From contig CAMBSS010000106.1 of assembly GCA_945870465.1 (NCBI GenBank), positions 1 through 15,256 on the forward strand: a stretch of 15,256 nucleotides of DNA. The letters are read 5' to 3'. This DNA is from Bordetella parapertussis. Its GTDB lineage: Bacteria; Pseudomonadota; Gammaproteobacteria; Burkholderiales; SG8-41. Below, one piece after another: positions 1-8,284 of the stretch (within the stretch, counting starts at the first letter, position 1; each line of letters opens with the position of its first letter). Both the position numbers and the translations under genes were made by a program. The notes below the pieces were generated by a model. That model saw nothing but the letters and a program-made list of their open reading frames with translations, was not told the origin of the DNA and did no database searches.

Positions 1-673
1 TGGAGACTTCGTAGTCGGGTTCGCGCGCGATGCCCGCCGCGGCAAAGCCGTGCGCGGCAAGCTCGCGCACGCTCGACTGCTTGGGCAGCAGCACCAGCGG
101 TTCGGCCGCAAGGTCGGGCCAGGTGACGCGGCGTTTGGCCGCGAGCGGGTGGCGCGCCGGGTAAATCGCTTGCAATTCGTCGTGCAGTAATTCGCGAAAC
201 GCCAGCTCCTTGTGCGGGGTTTTCAGCGTGCCGATGCCGAAATCGACTTCGCGGTGCAGCAGCTTGTCCGTGATGTTGAGGTCCTGGTCTTCGATCAGGC
301 GCACGGTAATCGCCGGGTACAGCGCCGTGAACTGCGCGAGCGCCGTCGTCACCAGGCCGAAGGCCACCGACGGCAGCGAAGAAAACACGATGCGCCCGCG
401 CGTGCCGGCCGCCATTTCGCGCGTGAACCGGTAGGCGTCGCCGAGGTCGTCGAGCGGGCGCTGGATCATCGCCAGAAAACGCTGTCCGGCCGGCGTGAGT
501 TCGACGCGCCGCGTGGTGCGCTCGAAGAGTTTTACCCGCAGCGAGGTTTCGAGTTCGCGGATCAGCTGCGAGAAAGACGGCTGCGTCATGGCGAGTTCGC
601 GCGCGGCCGCGCTGAACGAGCTGTGCATCGCCGCCGCGGCGAATCCCTGCAGCTGGCGTAGTTTAAAATTCAT
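1..673 (-). CDS. LysR-family transcriptional regulator, C-terminus cut by window edge
   Basis: Reading the minus strand from the ATG at 673 gives 224 residues with no stop before the edge; the family is about 300 residues long, so roughly 75 C-terminal residues lie outside. The N-terminus (MNFKLRQLQGF) and the helix-turn-helix at residues 18-42 (core AARELAMTQPSFSQLI) are typical LysR, followed by LFERTTRRVELTPAG near residues 50-65. From about residue 92 the effector-binding domain starts (GRIVFSSLPSVAFGLV). It lies divergent to hyuA with only about 95 bases between starts, the classic arrangement of a LysR activator and its target operon, so it probably controls the hyuAB cluster in response to a pathway metabolite. 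A weak AGG lies 8 bases before the start. Effector unknown. Family assignment is sure; target is inference. Confidence 0.93.
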   Translation of the reverse strand, partial: MNFKLRQLQGFAAAAMHSSFSAAARELAMTQPSFSQLIRELETSLRVKLFERTTRRVELTPAGQRFLAMIQRPLDDLGDAYRFTREMAAGTRGRIVFSSLPSVAFGLVTTALAQFTALYPAITVRLIEDQDLNITDKLLHREVDFGIGTLKTPHKELAFRELLHDELQAIYPARHPLAAKRRVTWPDLAAEPLVLLPKQSSVRELAAHGFAAAGIAREPDYEVS

Positions 674-768
674 ATGTAATACCTATAAGTAGTGACGGAA
701 CATCTAATTGTTATATTAATCCCGGCATGTTTAAATTCCAACATCCCTTCGTACCCGCAGGCTTTCCC
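674..768. promoter_or_regulatory. Divergent promoter/operator region between the LysR gene and hyuA
   Basis: This short stretch is clearly richer in A+T than its flanks. It contains the interrupted dyad ATAC-N6-GTAG at 679-692, with the imperfect palindrome ACCTATAAGT at its core (681-690). This resembles a LysR-type operator (short dyad with a T-N11-A core), though it is not a perfect match. TATATT at 712-717 could be a -10 element for the rightward transcript; no good -35 sits 16-18 bases upstream, which would fit an activator-dependent promoter. Operator and promoter are inferences from position and pattern. Confidence 0.4.
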
Positions 769-2847
769 TTGAAAAAAATCTGGATCGGCATCGACACCGG
801 CGGCACCTTCACCGACCTTGTGCTGTGCGAACTCACCACCGGCAAGTACACGTATCACAAGCTGCCCACCACGACCGGCGATCCGGCCAAGGCGGTGCTC
901 GACGGTATCGCCGAGGTGATCGAACTGGCGCAACTGCCGCGCGATAACGTCGAGTTCCTGGTGCTGGGCACCACGCTCGGCACCAATGCCGTGCTTGAAG
1001 GCAAGTGCGCGCGCACCGGCATGATCACGACGGCGGGGTTTCGCGACGTGATCGAGCTCGCGCGCCAGCGCCGCCCGCATTATTTCAACCTCGACATTCT
1101 GAAGCCGACGCCGCCCGCCTCGCGCGATTGCCGCGTCGAAGTCGCCGAGCGCATCGCGCAGGACGGCACCGAAGTGACGCCGCTCAATGAAAATGACGTG
1201 CGCAAGGCCGTCGCGGTGCTGCGCGAAAAGAAAGTTGAGTCGGTCGCGGTCTGCATGCTGCATTCCTACGCCAACCCGGCGCACGAGCGCAGGGCGCACG
1301 ACCTCGTCAAGGAAATCTGGCCCGAGGCTTATCTCTGCACTTCGTCCGGCGTGCTGCCGGAGTTCCGCGAGTTCGAGCGTTTCGCGACAACGGTGGTCAA
1401 CGCGAGCCTGATGCCCATCATGGACCGTTACCTCGAGCGCTTCGAGCGCGGGGTCGCCGATCTCGGCATCAAGGTAGCGCCGCGCGTCATGCAATCCAAC
1501 GGCGGTGCGGTAACGCCGGGTGCGGTGCGCAAGCTGCCGGTGAATACTTTTTTCTCGGGCCCGGCAGGCGGTGTGGTCGGCAGCGTGGGTCTCGGCGCCA
1601 AACTCGGCATCGGCAACCTGATTACTTTCGACATGGGCGGCACCTCGACGGACGTTTGCCTGATCCGCGACGGCGAGCCGGCAAAAAAAGATTTGCGCGA
1701 AATGGGCGGTTTCCCGGTGCGCACACGCACCATCGACATCCACACCATAGGCGCGGGCGGCGGCAGTATCGCGTGGGTCGATGCGGGCGGCCTGCTCAAA
1801 GTCGGCCCGCAAAGCGCGGGCGCATTTCCGGGGCCTGCCGCATACGGGCGCGGCGGCACCAAGCCGACCGTGACAGATGCGAACGTCGTATTGGGGCGCC
1901 TCAATCCCAAGTCCTTGCTTGGCGGGCGCATGGAAATGTTCGCCGACCGCGCGCGCAAAGTGCTCGAAGACGAACTGGTGCCGACGCTCAAAGTCGATTT
2001 GACGCGCGCGGCGGCGGGTGTCGTTGAAATCATCAACGTCAACATGATGGGCGCGGTGCGCGTGATTTCGGTCGAGCAGGGTGTAGACCCGCGCGACTTC
2101 ACGCTGGTGGCTTTCGGCGGCGCCGGCCCGCTGCACGCGGCGGACGTCGCGCGCAACATGGGCATACGCAATGTGCTGGTGCCGCCGCGCCCCGGCCTGC
2201 TGTCGGCCCTCGGGTTGTTGCATGCGGATGTGCGCGGCGATTTCAGCCTGACCCGTTTGCTTGTCGCGGCCGATGCCAACGTCAAGGCGCTGAACGCCGG
2301 CTTCGGCGAACTACGCGAGCGCGGCGGAGAATGGCTGCTGGGCGAGGCGGGCAAGGGCGCGAAGGCGAAATACACGTATCTGATGGACATGCGCTACCTC
2401 GGCCAAAATTACGAGCTGTCGCTCGAAGTAAAAAACGGCAAGCTCGACACTAAATCCCTGGCGCGACTCATCGCGGGTTATCACAAGCGCCATCACGCGA
2501 TTTACGGTTATGACATGCCGGCGCAGCCCGTCGAAGTCGTCAACCTGCGGCTGGTCGTCACCGTCGAGCGGCGCGCGCCGACGCACGAGAAGCACCAGGC
2601 GGCGCGCACTACAGTGAAAGACGCCGTGCTGGAAAAACGCAAAGTATGGTTTCCGGAAACCGGTTTCGTCATGACGCCGGTCTACGACCGCGACAAGCTG
2701 CCGGTCAACGCGCGCATCAGCGGGCCGGCCATCGTCGAGCAGATGGACACCACGACCGTGGTGCCGCCGCGCGCCAAGATGCGCAACGACAAGCTGGGTT
2801 ATCTGCACATCGAAGTCGAGCCGCTGCATATCAAAGGAGCATCCTGA
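769..2847 (+). CDS. hyuA: Hydantoinase/5-oxoprolinase-type subunit A (HyuA family)
   Basis: This is the ATP-binding subunit of a two-component ATP-dependent amidohydrolase; relatives open hydantoins, 5-oxoproline or N-methylhydantoin, and acetone/acetophenone carboxylase subunits are also related. Counting from the TTG at 769 (692 residues, normal family length), the first phosphate loop DTGGTFTD is at 9-16. GTTLGTNAVLEGK is at 67-79, FFSGPAGG begins at 261, the second phosphate loop DMGGTSTD is at 288-295, GAGGGS at 328-333 and FGGAGPLHA from 449. An in-frame ATG at 727 would add 14 residues with no family resemblance and no ribosome site. The TTG has GCAGG 7 bases upstream and gives the usual MKKIWIGIDTGGT beginning, so it is preferred. 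The next gene starts 3 bases after the stop. Substrate cannot be assigned. Confidence 0.93.
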   Translation: MKKIWIGIDTGGTFTDLVLCELTTGKYTYHKLPTTTGDPAKAVLDGIAEVIELAQLPRDNVEFLVLGTTLGTNAVLEGKCARTGMITTAGFRDVIELARQRRPHYFNLDILKPTPPASRDCRVEVAERIAQDGTEVTPLNENDVRKAVAVLREKKVESVAVCMLHSYANPAHERRAHDLVKEIWPEAYLCTSSGVLPEFREFERFATTVVNASLMPIMDRYLERFERGVADLGIKVAPRVMQSNGGAVTPGAVRKLPVNTFFSGPAGGVVGSVGLGAKLGIGNLITFDMGGTSTDVCLIRDGEPAKKDLREMGGFPVRTRTIDIHTIGAGGGSIAWVDAGGLLKVGPQSAGAFPGPAAYGRGGTKPTVTDANVVLGRLNPKSLLGGRMEMFADRARKVLEDELVPTLKVDLTRAAAGVVEIINVNMMGAVRVISVEQGVDPRDFTLVAFGGAGPLHAADVARNMGIRNVLVPPRPGLLSALGLLHADVRGDFSLTRLLVAADANVKALNAGFGELRERGGEWLLGEAGKGAKAKYTYLMDMRYLGQNYELSLEVKNGKLDTKSLARLIAGYHKRHHAIYGYDMPAQPVEVVNLRLVVTVERRAPTHEKHQAARTTVKDAVLEKRKVWFPETGFVMTPVYDRDKLPVNARISGPAIVEQMDTTTVVPPRAKMRNDKLGYLHIEVEPLHIKGAS

Positions 2848-2849
2848 TC

Positions 2850-4526
2850 ATGGCCGCGAAACGTACGACTGCGCGCAAAGTAGTCAAAGCCGCCAAAGCG
2901 GTGGACCCGATCAAGGCGGAAGTTGTCGCGCGCTATCTGCTGGCGACTTCCGAGGAAATGGGCGCGACCCTGATGCGCACCGCGTTCTCGCCGAACATCA
3001 AGGAACGCGCCGATTGCTCGACCGCGATATTCGACGCGCAGGGCGAGGTGATCGCGCTGGCGCAACGCGTGCCCATACACCTGGGTTCGATGGTCGGCGC
3101 GGTCGATGAAATTCTCAAGCGCTATCCGCTCAACGAGATCCTGCCGGGTGACCAGTTCGTCGCCAACGATCCGTACAACGGCGGCGGCACGCATTTGCCG
3201 GATATCAATATCATCGCGCCGGTCTTCATCGGCAAGAAGATCGTGGCCTTCGTCGCCAACATCGCGCACCACGCCGACGTCGGCGGTATGGTGCCCGGCT
3301 CGGAAGCCGCGGTGTGCAAGAGCATCTACCAGGAAGGCATACGCATTCCGCCGGTGCGCATCATGCGCGAGGGGAAATTGAACCGGGACGTGATTGACAT
3401 CATCCTGCTCAACTCGCGCACGCCCGCCGAGCGCATCGGCGACTTGAACGCGCAGTTCGCGGCGAACAACGTCGGCACCAAAAGTGTTCTGCAATTGTTC
3501 GAGCGTTACGGCGTCAACGACACCGCCGCGACCATAGCCGCTTACCTTGATTTCACGGAAAAGCGCTTTCGCGCGGCAATCAACCGGCTGCCTGCCGGTC
3601 GTTACGTCGCGGAAGATTTTCTCGACGGCAATACCGAAGGCGAGCGCTGCCCGATACGTCTCGCCATGACGGTGGGCCACGGGCGCATCGATTTTGATTT
3701 TGCCGGTTCGGGCAAGCAGCTCGAAAGCGCGCGCAACATTCCGTATCGCGCCTTGCTCGCGACCGTCTACACGGTAGCGAAGAGCTTGCTCGACCCTGAA
3801 GTGCCGGCCAACGCCGGTTACTATCGCACACTGAAAATAACAGCCCCCGCCGGTTGTGTCGTCGGCCCGGTGCCGCCAGCCGCCATTGGCTGCCGCTCGA
3901 TATCCGCGAGCGTGCTGGGTGACGTGATTGCGAACGCGCTGTCGCAGGCGATGCCGCACAAAGCGCTCGCCGGCAGCGGGCCGCATCATCTGTACGTGCT
4001 GGCGGGATCGGACCCGCGCACCGGCGCCTACTTCGTCAATTACGAAACGCTGGCCGGCGGCATGGGCGCACGCGCCAATCGCGATGGCGTCGATGGCGTG
4101 CGCGTGCACGCATCGGGCTCGTCCAATCTGCCGGTTGAAGCGCTCGAACACGCTTATCCGTTTCGCGTCGAGCGCTACGCGCTGTGGGAAGGCTCGGCAG
4201 GAGAAGGCAAGTATCGCGGCGGCATGGGTGTGGTGCGCGATTACCGCGTGCTCGGCGACGACATCGTCGTCAGTCTGTCATCCGAGCGCCAGAACGTCGC
4301 GGCGCGAGGCATGAAGGCCGGCGGCGATGGTGCTCTCGGCGCGTTTATTCTGAATCCGGGTACGCCGCAGGAACAGAAACTGCCGGCGGCGTCAGGCGAA
4401 ATGGCGCTGCCGCGCGGCAGCGTGCTGCGCATCTGCACGCCGGCGGGCGGCGGTTACGGTGCTGCTGGCGAGCGCGATGAAGCTGCCAGCGCGCGCGATG
4501 TGCGCGAAGAGCGTCTCGCCCGCTAG
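2850..4526 (+). CDS. hyuB: Hydantoinase/5-oxoprolinase-type subunit B (HyuB family)
   Basis: This is the partner of HyuA; the A and B subunits together form the cytoplasmic amidohydrolase. The 558-residue product has the usual family size. The ATG at 2850 is chosen because AAAGGAG (2833-2839) precedes it by 10 bases and it begins 3 bases after hyuA ends; the reading frame stays open further upstream inside hyuA, but that part is not homologous. A basic Lys/Arg/Ala leader (about residues 2-17) is followed by the conserved core: SPNIKERADCS around 49-59, NDPYNGGGTHLPDI at 106-119 and the histidine pair in AHHADVGG at about 139-146. A glycine-rich C-terminal CTPAGGGYG also matches the family. 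The basic N-terminal tail is slightly unusual. Co-translation with hyuA is very likely. Family certain, substrate open. Confidence 0.93.
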   Translation: MAAKRTTARKVVKAAKAVDPIKAEVVARYLLATSEEMGATLMRTAFSPNIKERADCSTAIFDAQGEVIALAQRVPIHLGSMVGAVDEILKRYPLNEILPGDQFVANDPYNGGGTHLPDINIIAPVFIGKKIVAFVANIAHHADVGGMVPGSEAAVCKSIYQEGIRIPPVRIMREGKLNRDVIDIILLNSRTPAERIGDLNAQFAANNVGTKSVLQLFERYGVNDTAATIAAYLDFTEKRFRAAINRLPAGRYVAEDFLDGNTEGERCPIRLAMTVGHGRIDFDFAGSGKQLESARNIPYRALLATVYTVAKSLLDPEVPANAGYYRTLKITAPAGCVVGPVPPAAIGCRSISASVLGDVIANALSQAMPHKALAGSGPHHLYVLAGSDPRTGAYFVNYETLAGGMGARANRDGVDGVRVHASGSSNLPVEALEHAYPFRVERYALWEGSAGEGKYRGGMGVVRDYRVLGDDIVVSLSSERQNVAARGMKAGGDGALGAFILNPGTPQEQKLPAASGEMALPRGSVLRICTPAGGGYGAAGERDEAASARDVREERLAR

Positions 4527-4566
4527 GGCGCGCGGCAAACTAGAAACGGCTTCGAAAGCAATTTGG

Positions 4567-4672
4567 AACCGCCGATGAACGCGGATGAACGCAGATTGGC
4601 TCGACGGACATGATCATGATTCGGGGAAAGGTCTGGAATTGAATCGGCGTCAATCGGCATTTATCGGCGGTT
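4567..4672. repeat. Modular inverted repeat, 31-base arms built of 10-base units
   Basis: The left arm (4567-4597) and right arm (4642-4672) match in reverse complement at 25 of 31 positions by my alignment, around a 44-base spacer. Each arm is a run of three related 10-base units: GCCGATGAAC and GCGGATGAAC on the left, AATCGGCGTC and AATCGGCATT on the right. It looks like a dispersed REP-type intergenic repeat of GC-rich proteobacteria. In RNA it could fold into a long hairpin between hyuB and the next gene and act as a stabiliser or attenuator. No T-run follows the stem directly (TTTTT comes 16 bases later, 4689-4693), so a classic intrinsic terminator is unlikely. Confidence 0.7.
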
Positions 4673-4736
4673 GCTTGTCGCTGTTGTATTTTTGAAATGA
4701 GTTCTAATTATATTTCTTGAAGGGCGGGAGATCAGC
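4673..4736 (+). promoter_or_regulatory. A+T-rich leader, possible promoter of the mmgE-type gene
   Basis: After the inverted repeat the sequence turns A+T-rich. TTGTAT (4684-4689) and TATATT (4709-4714) are separated by 19 bases, a poor but possible sigma-70 pair, so the downstream three genes may have their own promoter besides read-through from hyuAB. GGGAG at 4726-4730, 6 bases before the ATG, is a good ribosome-binding site. Confidence 0.3.
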
Positions 4737-6134
4737 ATGGGTTTCACCAAGACACTGTCACGCTGGATAGTCGATTTGCGTTTCGAAGACCTGCCTGCGG
4801 CGGTCGTGCCGTGGACGAAGGCGGCGGTCACCGATTATTTCGCGGTCGCGCTCGCCGGTTGTCCTGCCGACGGCATGAAGATCGTCAGGAAACACGTGTG
4901 GTCCCAGTATGCGATGGGCAGCAACACCATCATCGGCGACACCGCGCAAATGTCGGCCGAGGCCGCGACGCTTTTCAACGGCACGATGGCGCACTGGGAG
5001 GAATACGACGATGCGACTTTCGGCATGGCCGGCCATCCGAGCGTCGTCATCATGCCCGCGCTGTTCGCCGCGTGCGAACTGCAGCCGGTTACCGGTAAAG
5101 AATTCATCGCCGCTTATGTGGCTGGCGTCGAAGTGTGCGCCAAGCTCGGCCGGCTGATTACGCCGCAAACCATAAAACTAGGCTATCACCCGACCGCCAT
5201 CATAGGTACGCTGGGCGCCGCGGCGGCGGTCGGCAAGGTCTGGAAGTTCGACGCCGCCATGATGGAAAACGCGCTCGGCCTCGCCGCAACGCATTCATGC
5301 GGATTGCGTCCGCAACTGGGCAGGATGGCGAAACCGCTGCATGCGGGGCTGGCGACGCGCGGCGGCATGGCATCGGCGATGCTCGCGCGCGACGGCTTCG
5401 TCGGTGCGCCCGATCTGATCGAAGATCCACATGGTTTCGCGCATGCATTCTCGGGCGGCAAGCCGGGCGACTACGATGCGCTGGCCGCAAAAATCGGCAA
5501 GCCGCTCGAAATACTCGACCCCGGTCTCGCATTCAAGATTTTCCCGTCCAATTTCCATACGCAGGCGGGCGTGGTGGCGGTGCTGCAGATGATGCGCGAG
5601 GACGGCGTCAAGGGCGACGACGTCGACAGCGTGCGCTGCCTGACCAACCATATGACGCAGCATTCGCTGTGGAACGACAATCCGCAGACCGGCCTCGAAG
5701 GCAAGCTGAGCCTGCACTATTGCCTGGCAGCGGCGCTCACCGACGGGCAGCTTGAAGTCGAGCAGTTTTACGAAAGCCGCGCGCAGGACCCGAAAATCCG
5801 CGCCCTCTTCAAGCGCATCACGCTGGAGCCGCATCCCTCCATGGCCGGCCTCGATTTCACCAAGGGTGCGGACTTCCTTGGCATGGAAGTCGTGATCAAA
5901 CTCAAGAACGGGAAAACCGTGTCGCGTCACATCAAGTCCGGATTCTCCGTGCCGGCGGTCGATGGCGAACTGGTGCACGCCGATCTCATCGACAAATTCA
6001 TGCGCAACGCGAAACGCGTGCTACCGCAGGCGAACAGCGATGACTGCCTTGCGCGCATCAAGCGGCTTGATACACTGAACTCGCTCGAAGATTTTCAGGC
6101 GCCGTTACGTTACCAGGCGGTGCGCGCCGCATGA
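4737..6134 (+). CDS. MmgE/PrpD-family protein
   Basis: This 465-residue protein belongs to the MmgE/PrpD fold, which includes 2-methylcitrate dehydratase, cis-aconitate decarboxylase and iminodisuccinate epimerase. Recognisable landmarks are the N-terminal alpha-helical segment, HWEEYDDATFGMAGHPS (residues 86-102), LGYHPTAIIGT with H151, KPLHAGLA with K199 and H202, and FPSNFHTQAG with H274. From memory, H100, H151, K199 and H274 correspond in order and spacing to the active-site His/His/Lys/His described in cis-aconitate decarboxylase, so the enzyme is probably catalytically competent. The gene lies in a catabolic cluster with hyuAB, a periplasmic receptor and a PLP enzyme. It is not next to prpB/prpC, so a true 2-methylcitrate dehydratase role is unlikely. 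The start has GGGAG 6 bases upstream. Exact substrate unknown. Confidence 0.9.
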   Translation: MGFTKTLSRWIVDLRFEDLPAAVVPWTKAAVTDYFAVALAGCPADGMKIVRKHVWSQYAMGSNTIIGDTAQMSAEAATLFNGTMAHWEEYDDATFGMAGHPSVVIMPALFAACELQPVTGKEFIAAYVAGVEVCAKLGRLITPQTIKLGYHPTAIIGTLGAAAAVGKVWKFDAAMMENALGLAATHSCGLRPQLGRMAKPLHAGLATRGGMASAMLARDGFVGAPDLIEDPHGFAHAFSGGKPGDYDALAAKIGKPLEILDPGLAFKIFPSNFHTQAGVVAVLQMMREDGVKGDDVDSVRCLTNHMTQHSLWNDNPQTGLEGKLSLHYCLAAALTDGQLEVEQFYESRAQDPKIRALFKRITLEPHPSMAGLDFTKGADFLGMEVVIKLKNGKTVSRHIKSGFSVPAVDGELVHADLIDKFMRNAKRVLPQANSDDCLARIKRLDTLNSLEDFQAPLRYQAVRAA

Positions 6135-6148
6135 CCAGGAGATCCGCA

Positions 6149-7129
6149 ATGAAAACGTGGCAGGCCGTCGTGATGGCTGAGGTGCTGGGGCTCGCGCTGT
6201 TCGGGTCCGGCGTATACGCGCAGACCTATCCGACCAAACCGATACGCATGATAGTGACCTTTCCCGCCGGCAGTGGCGCCGACATCGTGGCGCGTACTGC
6301 CGGGCAGAAAATGGCGGAATCCCTCGGGCAGCAGGTCGTCATCGACAACCGCGCGGGCGCGGGCGGCATTATCGGCTCGGACCTCGCGGCCAAGGCCATA
6401 CCCGATGGGTATACGATCGTGATGGTGTCGTCGGCGCATACCATCAACGCGAGCGTGTACAGGAAACTGCCATACGATCCGGAAAAAGATTTCGCGCCCA
6501 TCACCATGCTGGCGTCGACGCCCTACCTGCTGGTTGCGCATCCGTCGGTGCCGATCAAGACCGTCGCTGATTTGATCGCGCTTGCCAAGGCGAAGCCCGG
6601 GCAGATCAATTACGCGTCGGGCGGCATCGGCGTGGGTTCGCATCTGGCCGGAGAATTGTTCAAAACCATGACCGGCGTCGATATCGTGAACGTTCCGTAC
6701 AAAGGCGCGCCGCAGGCAACGGCAGACGTCGTCGGCGGCCAGGTGCAGTTGTCGCTGAGCACCATGCCCACCGCGTTGCCGCTGGTGCGCGCGGGCAAAC
6801 TGCGCGCGATCGCAGTCACCAGCCTGCAGCGGGTGCCGGCGACGCCGGAATTTGCGACCATCGCCGAAACCGTGCCGGGTTTCGATGTGCGCACGTGGCA
6901 GGGACTGCTGGCGCCGAAAGGCACGCCGCCGGCCATCATCGCTAAATTGCGCGAGCATGCGGTCAAGGCGCTGGAAGCGCGCGATGTCAACGAGCGCTTG
7001 TCGGTGCAGGGCTACCAGACCGTCGGCAACACGCCGCAGGAGTTCACGCAAATCGTTAAATCCGAAATCGCGCGCTGGAAGTCGGTGGTCAAGGCCGCCG
7101 GCATCAAGCCCATCGAAGGCGAACAGTAA
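6149..7129 (+). CDS. Bug/TctC-family periplasmic solute-binding receptor (first copy)
   Basis: This 326-residue protein is a Bug-type extracytoplasmic receptor, usually binding carboxylates or small amides. A signal peptide spans about residues 1-24, with predicted cleavage after GVYA and before QTYPTKPIR. Next come the family landmarks FPAGSGADIVART, NRAGAGGIIGSD, AIPDGYT, HTINASVYRKLPYD, NVPYKG and EIARWKSVVKAAGIKP. The frame is also open from an ATG at 6131 overlapping the previous stop, but AGGAG at 6137-6141 sits 7 bases before the ATG at 6149, and only that start gives a proper signal peptide. It starts 14 bases after the MmgE/PrpD gene and ends 2 bases before the PLP-enzyme gene, so it probably supplies the substrate or an intermediate. 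No tctA or tctB genes are in the window. Confidence 0.93.
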   Translation: MKTWQAVVMAEVLGLALFGSGVYAQTYPTKPIRMIVTFPAGSGADIVARTAGQKMAESLGQQVVIDNRAGAGGIIGSDLAAKAIPDGYTIVMVSSAHTINASVYRKLPYDPEKDFAPITMLASTPYLLVAHPSVPIKTVADLIALAKAKPGQINYASGGIGVGSHLAGELFKTMTGVDIVNVPYKGAPQATADVVGGQVQLSLSTMPTALPLVRAGKLRAIAVTSLQRVPATPEFATIAETVPGFDVRTWQGLLAPKGTPPAIIAKLREHAVKALEARDVNERLSVQGYQTVGNTPQEFTQIVKSEIARWKSVVKAAGIKPIEGEQ

Positions 7130-7131
7130 AA

Positions 7132-8268
7132 GTGAATTACATCGACGCCGCGACCGGTGCGACTTACCCGCTCGACAAACCGCGCTGGTGCGGCGACGGC
7201 GGCGCGCACCTCAACCTGGGCGATGCGCCGGGCCTCACGCGCGGCGAGATCGATACCACGAAGTATTCGGTATGGCGTTACGCCAGGGCTTTGCTCGTCG
7301 AGGCGAAGGACGCCGTAACACTCGGCGAAGGCTGGACGCCGCTGGTGGACGGCAAGCTCGATGGCATCAGTGTGACGATGAAGCTCGAGTTCATGATGCC
7401 GACCGGTTCGTTCAAGGACCGCGGCATGACCACCCTGATCACATATCTGAAAAACCGTGGTGTCATGAGCGTGCTGGAGGATTCGTCGGGCAATGCCGGC
7501 GCATCGATGGCCGCGTACTCGGCCGCCGCCGGCATGAAGGCGCGCATCCTGGTGCCGGAAACCGCGTCGTATCCGAAAATCGCGCAAATGGCGGCGACTG
7601 GTGCCGACGTAGTCACGGTCAAAGGTTCGCGTCAGGATGTTGCCGATGCCGCGTTACGTTACGCCAAAGAGATTTTTTACGCGAGTCACAACTGGCAGCC
7701 GTTTTTCCTCGAAGGCACCAAGACGCTCGCCTACGAACTGTGGGAGCAGTTCGGCTTCAAAATCCCCGACAACATTGTGTTTCCGGTCGGCTATGGCAGC
7801 AATGTCTGCGGTTGCGAGCGCGGCTTCGCGGAATTGAAGCGGCGCGGCGAAATCGACCGCTTGCCGAAGCTGTTCGCGGTGCAGGCAGCGAACTGCGCGC
7901 CGTTGTACGCCGCATTCAAGGCGGGTGCAGACGAAGCGGTGCCCACCGATGTTGCGACGACAGTCGCCGAGGGCATCGCTTCATCCAAACCGACGCGTTT
8001 GCGCGAAGTGGTGCGCGCGGTAAGAAATTCCGGCGGCAGCATCGTGGCGGTGAGCGAAGACGAAATCGTTTCCGCACTGGGCGCATTGGCGCGCCAGGGT
8101 TTGTACGTGGAGCCGACCAGCGCCGCCGCGGCGGCGGGGTTGCGCCAGTTGTTCAAGAGCAAAGCAATAGTGCCGGAGCAGAAGACGGTACTGGTGCTGA
8201 CCGGCACGGGACTGAAAGCATCTGAAAAAATCGGTCAATTGCTGAAAGTCGGTGCGCGCAGCGAATGA
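7132..8268 (+). CDS. Threonine-synthase-like PLP-dependent enzyme
   Basis: This 378-residue protein is a fold-type II PLP enzyme closest in layout to threonine synthase. PTGSFKDRG contains the presumed PLP-binding K95, SSGNAG at 118-123 is the cofactor-ring loop, GYGSN at 220-224 is the phosphate-binding loop, and LTGTGLKASEKI closes the C-terminus. Such enzymes catalyse beta or gamma elimination/replacement on amino acids. The N-terminus keeps the outline of the short zinc ribbon seen in many homologues (GATYPLDKPRWCGDGG, 9-24) but retains a single cysteine, C20, so it should not bind zinc. The GTG start is 2 bases after the receptor stop, with GAAGG about 12 bases upstream, consistent with coupling. 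With no thrB or hom nearby and a catabolic context, a lyase role is more likely than threonine biosynthesis; that is inference. Confidence 0.88.
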   Translation: MNYIDAATGATYPLDKPRWCGDGGAHLNLGDAPGLTRGEIDTTKYSVWRYARALLVEAKDAVTLGEGWTPLVDGKLDGISVTMKLEFMMPTGSFKDRGMTTLITYLKNRGVMSVLEDSSGNAGASMAAYSAAAGMKARILVPETASYPKIAQMAATGADVVTVKGSRQDVADAALRYAKEIFYASHNWQPFFLEGTKTLAYELWEQFGFKIPDNIVFPVGYGSNVCGCERGFAELKRRGEIDRLPKLFAVQAANCAPLYAAFKAGADEAVPTDVATTVAEGIASSKPTRLREVVRAVRNSGGSIVAVSEDEIVSALGALARQGLYVEPTSAAAAAGLRQLFKSKAIVPEQKTVLVLTGTGLKASEKIGQLLKVGARSE

Positions 8269-8284
8269 AGTCGCAAGCCGCATA

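Noticed and set aside
670..2223. Long minus-strand open frame (517 codons) opposite hyuA
   Set aside because: It is rich in Arg, His, Ala and Asp with no recognisable domain, typical of the antisense of a high-GC gene; the plus strand has clear HyuA motifs throughout.
2799..4151. 450-codon minus-strand open frame opposite hyuB
   Set aside because: Antisense shadow with the same Arg/His-rich composition; hyuB motifs explain the region.
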